Shown here one piece after another: positions 8,399 through 15,798 of a stretch of 25,998 nt of DNA (the first letter of the stretch is position 1; every line of letters starts with the position of its first letter). The notes beneath the pieces are model-generated. The model made no database searches and was not told the DNA's origin. It saw only the letters and a list, made by a program, of their open reading frames with translations. Origin of the DNA: CAYUNA01 sp047629355 (lineage in GTDB: Bacteria; Bacteroidota; Bacteroidia; Chitinophagales; Saprospiraceae); assembly GCA_047629355.1 (NCBI GenBank), contig JBLHWU010000076.1, forward strand, positions 1 to 25,998, written 5' to 3'. The translations under genes were made by a program, and so were the position numbers.

Positions 8399-10171
8399 AT
8401 GAAATATAATATTCTACTACTGACCTTATTTATGATAGGCTTTGCCTCCTGCGGTGAAGAGGACTTTCTAAACGAACCGCCATTAGATAGAATCACCGAG
8501 AGTGATGTATGGAGTGACAGAGATTTGATGGATACCTACATCTTTAAAATCTACGATAATATGCCTTGGGATTATCTGCAAGATTTTGGCGGAGCGGGAT
8601 TCGGTGCCCATAGAGACGCATTATCAGACTTGGCGATGAGTACTTATTCATGGACTTCAGCCAACAATATCTTCCGACCAGGCAATTGGGGAACGACTAA
8701 TAACTCTTGGCCGCTCGACTGGTGGGGATATTTTAATCTTTGGAAAATTAATTATGCGCTTGAAAATGTTGAACGACTCGGCGAAGATGTGTTAACCCCA
8801 GAAGAACGGGACAACAGATTAGGAGAGCTCTATTTTATGCGAGCATATAGCTATTTCACAATGGCTAGAAGATATGGAGGTGTACCGATTATTTTGGAAG
8901 CACAAGACCCTAATACGACTCCTGAAGAGGAGTATTTTCCAATACGAAATACCGAAAAGGAGGTGTATGACCAAGTATTCGAAGATACCCAAGCAGCCTT
9001 CGATTTGTTGCCAGATAGATGGACGGGTCAAAAAGGTAGAGCGGGAAGATGGGCAGCTAAAGCCCTCGAATCAAGAGCAGCTTTATATGCAGCAAGTATT
9101 GCTAAATATAGTACCGTGGAATTAGATGGTGTTGTTGGAATACCTTCTTCAGACGCCGATTTTTACTACCAATTGTCATTGGATGCGTCTAATAAAATAA
9201 TCAATGAAAGCGGTCATTCCTTGTTTAATGGGTACGAAAATCCAGCTGAAAATTACTACCGCTTATTTGTAGATGAAACGGAAGATGAAACTATTTTTAT
9301 GAAAGTTTGGCTTCCTTTTGAAAAAGGTCATTCTTATGATTTACGAAATACGCCTTACAGCTATCGAGTAGATTGGGGGTCGAGTATGTCGCCTTCTAAG
9401 CAATTGATGGATAGCTACGAAGTATTGAGTACAGGGCTTTTACCGGATGAAAGTGGTTCTGGCTTTGACTCAGAAAATCCGTTCGATAATCGAGACCCAA
9501 GATTTAAAGGTACTTTATTGACCAATAATGATTTATTCCAAGGGTCAGGAATCGAAACTTGGTACGCAACGGAAAGAAACGGAGATATTGATACGAATAC
9601 CGGAACTGGAATTGGAAAAGACGGCATGGGCGTACATCCCGATGCGACTAAGACCGGCGCTTACGTTAGAAAATACTTGAACGATGGACCAAGTAAGCTT
9701 TTAATCCAACAATATTACTCAGGTCAGGATTGTATTATTTTTAGATTAGGAGAAATATACCTCAACGCGGCAGAAGCTGCTATCGAATTGGGCATGGAAG
9801 GAAGTGCCAGAGATATGATTGAGCCTATTCGAAATAGAGCCGGATTGATGCAAAATCTTCGCTTGGAATCGTATGCAGGAATTGCCTTGAGAGATAGAAT
9901 TAGAAATGAAAGAAAAATAGAAATGGCTTTTGAAGACCAACGTTATTGGGATGTCAGAAGATGGCGGATTGCAGAAGAGGCATTGAGCGTTCAGCTTGAA
10001 GGTATCCGGTCATTGCGGCATATAGATAATTTTGGTGCGGAAACATTTACTTACCAAATCATTCAAGCAGAATCGCAACAAATGAAGTTCCTTCCTTCTC
10101 AATACTATTTTCCAATTGGACAGGATAGAATCAATAATAATCCCAAGTTGGTAGAGAATCCTGGGTATTAA
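8399..10171 (+). CDS. SusD/RagB-family surface glycan-binding lipoprotein
   Basis: This is the lipid-anchored partner of the SusC transporter, forming the lid that captures oligosaccharides. The N-terminus is a lipoprotein signal with lipobox Cys18 (GFASC) followed by GEED; acidic residues after the Cys are the known Bacteroidota surface-export signal. The 590-aa body has SusD landmarks: LGELYFMRAYSYFTMARRYG (about 142-161), a TPR-like helical scaffold, FRLGEIYLNAAEAAIELG, NERKIEMAFEDQRYWDVRRW near the C-terminus, and the usual ending NPKLVENPGY. The stop codon overlaps a 22-bp repeat (10167-10188) that recurs exactly near 25.74 kb. The family is certain; the ligand is inferred. Confidence 0.97.
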   Translation: MKYNILLLTLFMIGFASCGEEDFLNEPPLDRITESDVWSDRDLMDTYIFKIYDNMPWDYLQDFGGAGFGAHRDALSDLAMSTYSWTSANNIFRPGNWGTTNNSWPLDWWGYFNLWKINYALENVERLGEDVLTPEERDNRLGELYFMRAYSYFTMARRYGGVPIILEAQDPNTTPEEEYFPIRNTEKEVYDQVFEDTQAAFDLLPDRWTGQKGRAGRWAAKALESRAALYAASIAKYSTVELDGVVGIPSSDADFYYQLSLDASNKIINESGHSLFNGYENPAENYYRLFVDETEDETIFMKVWLPFEKGHSYDLRNTPYSYRVDWGSSMSPSKQLMDSYEVLSTGLLPDESGSGFDSENPFDNRDPRFKGTLLTNNDLFQGSGIETWYATERNGDIDTNTGTGIGKDGMGVHPDATKTGAYVRKYLNDGPSKLLIQQYYSGQDCIIFRLGEIYLNAAEAAIELGMEGSARDMIEPIRNRAGLMQNLRLESYAGIALRDRIRNERKIEMAFEDQRYWDVRRWRIAEEALSVQLEGIRSLRHIDNFGAETFTYQIIQAESQQMKFLPSQYYFPIGQDRINNNPKLVENPGY

Positions 10172-10188
10172 TTAGTACGTGTTACTTA
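10167..10188 (+). repeat. 22-bp dispersed repeat overlapping the susD stop
   Basis: These 22 bases, with core TTAGTACGTGTTACTTA, are identical to 25742-25763, the right arm of the palindrome at 25690-25764. A diverged copy, TACCATGTGTTACTTAAG, lies near 17570. Only one arm is present here, so this looks like a remnant or solo end of that palindrome family. Confidence 0.65.
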
Positions 10189-10227
10189 CTTACACGGTGT
10201 AAGAAAGGTTTCTTTGACATTTAAAGT

Positions 10228-10252
10228 GCGAAAAAAAACATAATTTTTTCGC
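10228..10252 (+). terminator. Hairpin downstream of susD (possible terminator or attenuator)
   Basis: GCGAAAAAA (10228-10236) pairs with TTTTTTCGC (10244-10252) around a 7-nt loop. The U-rich arm is part of the stem rather than a tail, so true termination is uncertain. It lies 57 nt after susD. Confidence 0.3.
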
Positions 10253-10300
10253 TTCAACAATAAATAATTCGCTTTGCCTACTGCGAAGTGAATGGGGTTA

Positions 10301-10345
10301 TTAAGGGTCAGAAACGGGTTTCATAAACCCGTTTCTGACCCTCAA
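10301..10345 (+). repeat. A-type hairpin upstream of the PKD lipoprotein gene
   Basis: AGGGTCAGAAACGGGTTT (10304-10321) and 10325-10342 form a perfect 18-bp stem with a CAT loop. Outer bases TT/AA pair beyond one mismatch. It belongs to the A-hairpin family (TTGAGGG-like base, GGTTT-like top). It is followed by CTCAAACTCCCTTTGT and the ATG at 10371, so it sits in the probable 5' leader of the next gene. Confidence 0.75.
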
Positions 10346-10370
10346 ACTCCCTTTGTTAAAAAAAAATAGC

Positions 10371-11195
10371 ATGAATAATATAAAATTTCCATTCAGATTT
10401 TTAATGCTAATCTCCTTATTAATCATCGCTGCTTGCGGAAATGACGAAGAAGATATAGCACCAATCCCAACCAGCGACAACGCAACTTTCAGCTATACCT
10501 TTGACCCTGAAAATGCGAACAATGTAATTTTTAACGGTCAACCAGACGTAGATACTTGGTACACGCATTGGGACTTTGGTGACAATACGGCGGCTGAAAG
10601 TTTACAAATAGAAAAATTGTATTTCCTAAAAGGAGAGTATGAGGTGCGGTTTAAAATTTTCACAGAAGGCGGCACTGCCGAATCGGTACAAACGATTTCA
10701 ATTGCTGAAGATATTATTGGACCTAATTTAGTAGAAAATGGAGCATTAAATGGGGACGACTCGTGGACCGTATTGTCTATTTTGGGAGGCGTAGAAGTTG
10801 CTTTTCAAAATGGTGCTGCCACTTGGACCGGTGGCGGCGGTGGTCATGTTGGCATCTATCAACCGATTAGTATAGAAGCGAATACGACTTATCAGGTTAA
10901 CATGGATATTGTTGGTAGTGGCTTGACGGATTCTTGGTTTGAAGTCTATATCGGCACTACTGTACCGATGGATGGGGTGGATTATACCGATGGCGGAATG
11001 CGATTGGGATTAAATACTTGGGAGGGCTGTGGAAGTGACCCCTTCGATACGGCGTTCTCTGTAATTTCCTGTTTAGGGGATGGCATTTTTGAATTCCCCA
11101 ATGCTGTCAATGCCTATTTGGTGATAAGAGGAGGTGGCGCAGATTATGGTGCAGCTGGCGTAACGATTGATAATGTTTCCATTAGAGCCCTTTGA
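10371..11195 (+). CDS. PKD-domain surface lipoprotein with C-terminal carbohydrate-binding-like module
   Basis: This is probably the accessory surface glycan-binding protein of the locus, equivalent in position to SusE/SGBP-B. I chose ATG 10371 (274 aa); the frame extends to a TTG at 10353, but only the ATG gives a normal lipoprotein signal with Cys22 (LLIIAAC) followed by GNDEED, a surface-export signal. Residues of about 40-105 form a PKD-like fold (WDFGDNTAAES, then LKGEYEVRFKIF). From about residue 116 a beta-jelly-roll resembling CBM4/9-type modules follows (NLVENGALNGDDSWTV, YQPISIEANTTYQVNMDI, ending VTIDNVSIRAL). It is third in the cluster after susCD. The PKD and jelly-roll calls rest on motif shape; binding to a beta-glucan is inferred. 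Confidence 0.85.
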   Translation: MNNIKFPFRFLMLISLLIIAACGNDEEDIAPIPTSDNATFSYTFDPENANNVIFNGQPDVDTWYTHWDFGDNTAAESLQIEKLYFLKGEYEVRFKIFTEGGTAESVQTISIAEDIIGPNLVENGALNGDDSWTVLSILGGVEVAFQNGAATWTGGGGGHVGIYQPISIEANTTYQVNMDIVGSGLTDSWFEVYIGTTVPMDGVDYTDGGMRLGLNTWEGCGSDPFDTAFSVISCLGDGIFEFPNAVNAYLVIRGGGADYGAAGVTIDNVSIRAL

Positions 11196-11226
11196 TTAAA
11201 TATTTTGGTGAATAGGTTAGTACCGT

Positions 11227-11362
11227 GTAAAGTAAATTTCATTGCGTTTTTACCCCTTAACAAGCACACCCGCATTGCCGCAGGCAATGCGCACTGTATT
11301 TTTTGAAGCTCGAAAATCTTACGATTCTCTCGCTTCTTAAACTTTAAACAAACTTACTTTAC
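11227..11362. repeat. B-C composite hairpin element with 13-bp inverted ends
   Basis: The ends GTAAAGTAAATTT (11227-11239) and AAACTTACTTTAC (11350-11362) are inverted repeats with one mismatch. Inside are a GC-rich B hairpin (CGCATTGCC-GCA-GGCAATGCG, 11271-11291) and a C hairpin (GAAGCTCGAAAATC...GCTTC, 11305-11336). A clearly homologous copy lies inverted at about 17720-17830. It fills the gap after the PKD lipoprotein gene. Confidence 0.75.
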
Positions 11363-11385
11363 TGCGTATTAGGGACGCGAATTAA

Positions 11386-11566
11386 ATAAAGTTACTTTTT
11401 TTATTTCGTATTACTACGCGTTACTTAAGGGAGAAAAGTGGTTTTTACAAACCACTTTTCTCCCTTAAAAACCACCCCGCGCTGCCGCAGGTAGCGCGCA
11501 GCATATTCTATTGGAGCGAGAAAGTTTGCAGTTTTATCGTTCCTTAAACAGAGTAACCTACTTTAT
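11386..11566. repeat. A-B-C composite hairpin element
   Basis: A perfect 20-bp A hairpin (11425-11444 with 11449-11468, arm TTAAGGGAGAAAAGTGGTTT) is followed by a 9-bp B hairpin with a GCA loop (CGCGCTGCC, 11478-11498, one G.T pair). A diverged C hairpin follows (about 11513-11543). ATAAAGTTAC at 11386-11395 and GTAACCTACTTTAT at 11553-11566 form a gapped inverted pair outside them. With the preceding element this accounts for most of the 481-nt gap between genes. The remaining ~110 nt before 11677 show nothing I can name. Confidence 0.7.
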
Positions 11567-11676
11567 CTTTTTCAAATTAATTCCATTTCTTTTACTGACT
11601 ATTTTAGTCAATGTAAGACAGGTAATTTATTGCAAAAATCGACAAAAATATTTCATAAATAACTAAATAAAAGATC

Positions 11677-12714
11677 ATGAAAAAAATTCTACCTTTTTTT
11701 ATTTTCGCATTAGCGCTTTCAACAGCTTATGCTCAACAAGTCAGTATTACCTTTGAATTAGGTACCGCAACCATCGCTTCAATTGACTCTGAAGGTGTCT
11801 ATATTGCTGGTGGGTCTGGTTTTGGAGCGCCTGGGGACAATCTACTCACGGATGCCGATGGCGATGGTGTTTATTCCGTTACAGTCCAAAGAGATCAGGG
11901 TTTTTCTAGTTATTACATTTTCCTAAATGGCAACTGTCCTGACTATAATTGTAAGGAAAACATCTCAGGGCTTCCTTGTAGTGACCCCGCAAATTTTAAC
12001 GACCGATTTTTGCCTCCAGTAATGTCTGATACCACTATTTTGGCTTGCTTTGGAACTTGCGAAAGTAATGGAGACTGTACCGTAGTTACGGATTCTATAG
12101 ATATTACTTTCCAATTAAACACCGCAACTATTGATGTTGACGCAGGTGGAATTTTCATTGCAGGTGGCGGTAATTTTGGAAATCCTGGCGATAATCCTAT
12201 GATTGACCCAGAGGGAGATGGCATCTATACTTTTACGTCAAGAAGACCCGTAGGTTTTTCTAGTTACTATACATTTCTAAATGGAAACTGCCCTGACTAT
12301 AGTTGCAAAGAAGACTTGGACGGTTTGCCTTGTGGTGACCCTGATGCGTTCAATGACCGATTCATCTCTTCTGTAATGACTGACCTGACCGTTTTCGCTT
12401 GCTATGGCAATTGTGCGGACGATGGGACTTGCATTGAAACAAGTACTAATGAGCTAATCATAGATAAGAACTTATTTACGCTTTACCCAACGGTAGCGAA
12501 TGATTATACCATGGTTAATTTCGGTGAAAATGCCATGAATCAAGTAAAACAAATTCTATTGATTAACTCAATGGGAGAGGTATTGAATACAACGAAGATG
12601 CAAAGCGAAAATGCTTATCAAGTTGATACGACTCCTTATGCTAGCGGCCTTTATTTTATAATGGTCAAAACGGAGAATAAAATGTTGACCAAGAAGTTTA
12701 TTATTCAAAAATAG
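11677..12714 (+). CDS. T9SS-secreted protein with two Cys-rich repeats, possible carbohydrate-binding modules
   Basis: I do not recognise the repeat family with certainty. The 345-aa protein has a signal peptide (MKKILPFFIFALALSTAYAQ), two homologous repeats of about 110 residues (about 22-130 and 140-248), and a C-terminal T9SS type A sorting domain (about 262-345, ending TKKFIIQK). Each repeat begins with an ITFQLNTATI-like strand, has a Gly-rich VYIAGGSGFG segment, an acidic DADGDGVYS turn and the block FLNGNCPDY, which is identical in both. Each contains six Cys at matching positions, suggesting three disulfides per repeat in a secreted protein. The ITFQL strand and DGDGVYS turn recall starch-binding-like or E-set beta-sandwich folds. 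Its position between the PKD lipoprotein and GH5 genes suggests glycan binding. No catalytic motif is visible. Confidence 0.82.
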   Translation: MKKILPFFIFALALSTAYAQQVSITFELGTATIASIDSEGVYIAGGSGFGAPGDNLLTDADGDGVYSVTVQRDQGFSSYYIFLNGNCPDYNCKENISGLPCSDPANFNDRFLPPVMSDTTILACFGTCESNGDCTVVTDSIDITFQLNTATIDVDAGGIFIAGGGNFGNPGDNPMIDPEGDGIYTFTSRRPVGFSSYYTFLNGNCPDYSCKEDLDGLPCGDPDAFNDRFISSVMTDLTVFACYGNCADDGTCIETSTNELIIDKNLFTLYPTVANDYTMVNFGENAMNQVKQILLINSMGEVLNTTKMQSENAYQVDTTPYASGLYFIMVKTENKMLTKKFIIQK

Positions 12715-12726
12715 GGTTGGATGAAT

Positions 12727-12808
12727 TTTTTGATAGTTGGAATTCATTAAATCGGTTCTTCATGGCAAGAACCACCGAGGTTATTTTCTGAATTCCAATT
12801 ATCAAAAA
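12727..12808 (+). repeat. 82-bp two-stage hairpin between the Cys-rich protein and GH5 genes
   Basis: TTTTTGATAGTTGGAATTCA (12727-12746) pairs with 12789-12808 at 19 of 20 positions. Within the loop, GGTTCTT (12754-12760) pairs perfectly with AAGAACC (12767-12773). It starts 12 nt after the upstream stop codon. No U-tract follows. It differs in sequence from the A, B and C modules. Confidence 0.7.
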
Positions 12809-12873
12809 CTTCAGCCGTTAAGAAAATTTAGTTTACAAAAAAGGGCACTCTCCCTAAAAAAATCTAAAATATT

Positions 12874-15612
12874 ATGATTAAATCTAAAATCACCTTTTTT
12901 ATTTTCAGCATGCTCGTTTTAGGTACTTTTCAAACGAACGCCCAAAATTTTTTAAGTACCAATGGAAAAGCGATTGTCAATGAAAATCAAGATACCATCC
13001 TGTTAAGAGGAATGGGCTTAGGCGGATGGATGGTTCAGGAAGGATATATGTTGCAAACTGCGGGATTTGCGAATCCACAACATGAAATTAAAGCAATTAT
13101 CCAAGAATTGATTGGTGAAGCGGACACCCAATTATTTTACGACGCTTGGTTGGCTAACCACGCCAGAAAGGCAGATATTGATTCCCTAAAATCATGGGGT
13201 TTTAATTCCGTTCGGCTACCCATGCACTACAATTTATACACCTTACCAATTGAAGAGGAGCCTATTCCCGGGGAACAAACATGGCTGACCAAAGGTTTTG
13301 AACTAACCGACAGCTTGATTTCTTGGTGTGCCCAAAATGAGATGTATGTCATCCTTGATTTACACGCCGCACCGGGTGGTCAAGGCTACGATGCCGCTAT
13401 TTCAGATTATGACCCAACCAAACCTTCTCTTTGGGAAAGCGAAGATAACCGAGATAAAATGGTTGCTCTTTGGCAACGTTTAGCAGCACGATATGTAGAC
13501 GAACAATGGGTGGCAGGTTATGATTTACTCAATGAAGTAAATTGGGATTTACCCGGTGGTGTAGCCTTGAAAAATCTCTACAAAGAGGCAACCGATAGTA
13601 TCCGCACGGTTGATACAGAACACATTATTTTTATTGAGGGCAATTGGTTTGCTAATGACTTCACTGGATTAACGCCGCCTTGGGATGATAATTTGGTCTA
13701 TTCTCCACACAAATATTGGTCAGTAAATGATCAAGCATCCATTCAATGGGTTTTGGATTTAAGAAATACTTACGATGTCCCATTGTATTTAGGGGAAACT
13801 GGAGAAAACTCTAATGTTTGGTTTAGAGATGCGGTTCGGTTGTATGAAGATAATACGATGGGCTGGGCTTGGTGGCCGATGAAAAAGGTAGAAGCAGTGG
13901 CTGGTCCGTTGTCTATTACAAAAAATGATGGTTATCAAACTTTACTCGATTATTGGAGTAATGGCGGAACTACTCCAACTGCTAATTTTGCAAAAACAGC
14001 TTTAATGCAACTGGCAGAGGATTTAAAAGTTGAAAATTGTCGCTATCAAAAAGATGTGATTGATGCTCTGTTCAGACAAGTGTATTCTGACGAAACCATA
14101 CCTTATTATGCTACAAATAATATCCCAGGCTTAGTCTATGCTCCTGATTATGATATGGGCGTTGTTGGGGAAGCTTACCAGGATAGTGATTTAGCCAATT
14201 ATTCCGTAACAACTGGAGAATATTCCGCTTGGAATAATGGCTGGGCATATCGAAATGATGGCGTTGATATCGAAACCTGTTCAGATGATGTGAATTCGAA
14301 TGGATTTAATGTTGGGTTTTTAGAGGCTGATGAGTGGATGTCATACAGTGTTAATGTAGCAAGTGGCATTTATGATATTCACGTAAGGGTAGCTTCTGGA
14401 GGCTCTGGAGGTCGTTTTCATTTTGCGGCAGGTGATGCTAACATAACACCAACTACTTTTGCTTCTCCAACTGGTGGCTGGCAAGATTGGCAAACGGTCA
14501 TTGTTCCAAATGTTATTTTAGATGCTACCGATAGCAAACTAAAATTTTATGTTGACCAAGCAGGTTTCAATGTAAGTAGTTTTGAATTTATCGAAACAGA
14601 TGTTGATATTGCTTCAATTCCTACCCAATTTGTGGCGGCTATAACGGTTGATGAATATAATATTCAAATGAATGCAAATAAGTTTCTTGAAGGACCTTTG
14701 CCAACTGCACCGGGAGATTTTGAAATATTTGTCAATGGAAATAGCATTCCAATTACCGATTTGGCAATTGATACGAATAACCCGAGAATCATCAACTTTA
14801 CTGTTGATTATATTCTAAAATCGACAGAAGTAATCAAAATTTCTTACAATGGAAATCAAGTGATGGCTACTGATGAAACGTTATTAAATAACTTTACTTT
14901 GGAAGATGTACAGAATACTTTGAAGTTCGTTCATCAAATCCCAGGTAGAATTGAGTCAGAAGATTTTGATTTTCAAGAAGGCGTATCTCTAGAAACGACG
15001 ACTGATGTTGGTGGTGGTGAAAATATCGCATTTTTAGACCCTGGTGATTATTTAGACTATGAAGTGAACGTAACCAGCTCAGGGATTTATACAATCGATT
15101 ATCGGACTGCTGCTCAATTTGGCACGGGCGGTCTTGAGGTGCAATTGATAGATGCTGCGGGCAATATCAATGTAATTAGTTCCCCAACTTTTGCTTCTAC
15201 AGGAGATTGGCAAAACTGGGAAACGACCACCGAAAATGTGCAGGTGCCAGTAGGTCGATACCTCCTGCGCGTGCTGATTACTCAATCTCCATTTAATATG
15301 AATTGGTTGGATTTTTCGTTGACAACGGCCACTAAAAATCCTTCTATTGATGCATTTTCGGAGGTGAAAATATTTCCAAATCCGAGCAATGGCCTGTTTA
15401 ATGTTCAAGTAAAAATGAGCGAGAAACAGAATGTTCAAATGGAAATTTTCAATATCAATGGAGCAATTATTGATGCAAAATCATTTACTAAAATCACAGA
15501 AATAGAAGCGCTTGTTTCTTTAAACCGTTTTCCAGCGGGCTTCTATTTTTTAGTGCTTCGATTGGAGGATGGGACTTCGCATTCTAGTAAGTTGGTAAAA
15601 CTTGGAGAATAG
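12874..15612 (+). CDS. Secreted GH5 glycoside hydrolase with two CBM6-like modules and T9SS sorting domain
   Basis: This is probably an extracellular beta-glucanase. After the signal peptide (1-23) the GH5 catalytic domain spans about 25-390. It has RGMGLGGWMVQEG near the start, WGFNSVRLPMHYN, acid/base Glu221 in YDLLNEVNW and nucleophile Glu308 in LYLGETGEN. A CBM6-like module follows (about 418-572, VGFLEADEWMSYSVNVASG). Next comes an Ig-like/SwmB-like linker (about 578-685), a second CBM6-like module (about 689-818, IPGRIESEDFDF, LDPGDYLDYEVNV) and a T9SS type A sorting domain (about 828-912, VKIFPNPSNGLFNV). At 912 aa it is much longer than a bare GH5. The RGMGLGGW type resembles exo-beta-1,3-glucanase-like GH5 enzymes. 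With the adjacent GH30 this suggests laminarin-type glucan, but the subfamily cannot be fixed by eye. Confidence 0.92.
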   Translation: MIKSKITFFIFSMLVLGTFQTNAQNFLSTNGKAIVNENQDTILLRGMGLGGWMVQEGYMLQTAGFANPQHEIKAIIQELIGEADTQLFYDAWLANHARKADIDSLKSWGFNSVRLPMHYNLYTLPIEEEPIPGEQTWLTKGFELTDSLISWCAQNEMYVILDLHAAPGGQGYDAAISDYDPTKPSLWESEDNRDKMVALWQRLAARYVDEQWVAGYDLLNEVNWDLPGGVALKNLYKEATDSIRTVDTEHIIFIEGNWFANDFTGLTPPWDDNLVYSPHKYWSVNDQASIQWVLDLRNTYDVPLYLGETGENSNVWFRDAVRLYEDNTMGWAWWPMKKVEAVAGPLSITKNDGYQTLLDYWSNGGTTPTANFAKTALMQLAEDLKVENCRYQKDVIDALFRQVYSDETIPYYATNNIPGLVYAPDYDMGVVGEAYQDSDLANYSVTTGEYSAWNNGWAYRNDGVDIETCSDDVNSNGFNVGFLEADEWMSYSVNVASGIYDIHVRVASGGSGGRFHFAAGDANITPTTFASPTGGWQDWQTVIVPNVILDATDSKLKFYVDQAGFNVSSFEFIETDVDIASIPTQFVAAITVDEYNIQMNANKFLEGPLPTAPGDFEIFVNGNSIPITDLAIDTNNPRIINFTVDYILKSTEVIKISYNGNQVMATDETLLNNFTLEDVQNTLKFVHQIPGRIESEDFDFQEGVSLETTTDVGGGENIAFLDPGDYLDYEVNVTSSGIYTIDYRTAAQFGTGGLEVQLIDAAGNINVISSPTFASTGDWQNWETTTENVQVPVGRYLLRVLITQSPFNMNWLDFSLTTATKNPSIDAFSEVKIFPNPSNGLFNVQVKMSEKQNVQMEIFNINGAIIDAKSFTKITEIEALVSLNRFPAGFYFLVLRLEDGTSHSSKLVKLGE

Positions 15613-15646
15613 ATTGTATAAAATATAGTTTAAAATTCAAAGGGAA

Positions 15647-15770
15647 TTTGAGGGAGAAAATGGTTTTAAAACCATTTTTTCCCTCAAACCCTCTATCTCG
15701 CGCCGCCTACGGTGGCGCGCAGTGTGTTGTGAGGGGTAGATTCTGGTTGCAAACCAGAATCTACCCCTCA
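15647..15770 (+). repeat. A-B-A composite hairpin between GH5 and GH30 genes
   Basis: The first A hairpin is 15647-15688 (21-bp stem including one G.T, no loop beyond the TTTTAAAA centre). Then comes a B hairpin (CGCGCCGCC-TAC-GGTGGCGCG, 15699-15719). The second A hairpin is 15730-15770 (perfect 19-bp stem, arm TGAGGGGTAGATTCTGGTT, loop GCA). The trailing CTCAAACGACCTTTGT lies just before the GH30 ATG and closely matches the sequence after the hairpin at 10301-10345. The module order equals that of the 4641-4920 element. Confidence 0.78.
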
Positions 15771-15798
15771 AACGACCTTTGTCAAAAACAATTACTTC

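Noticed and set aside
10301..10345. A hairpins as ordinary Rho-independent terminators
   Set aside because: They lack a downstream U-run, several lie just before start codons, and they are combined with B and C modules and inverted ends.
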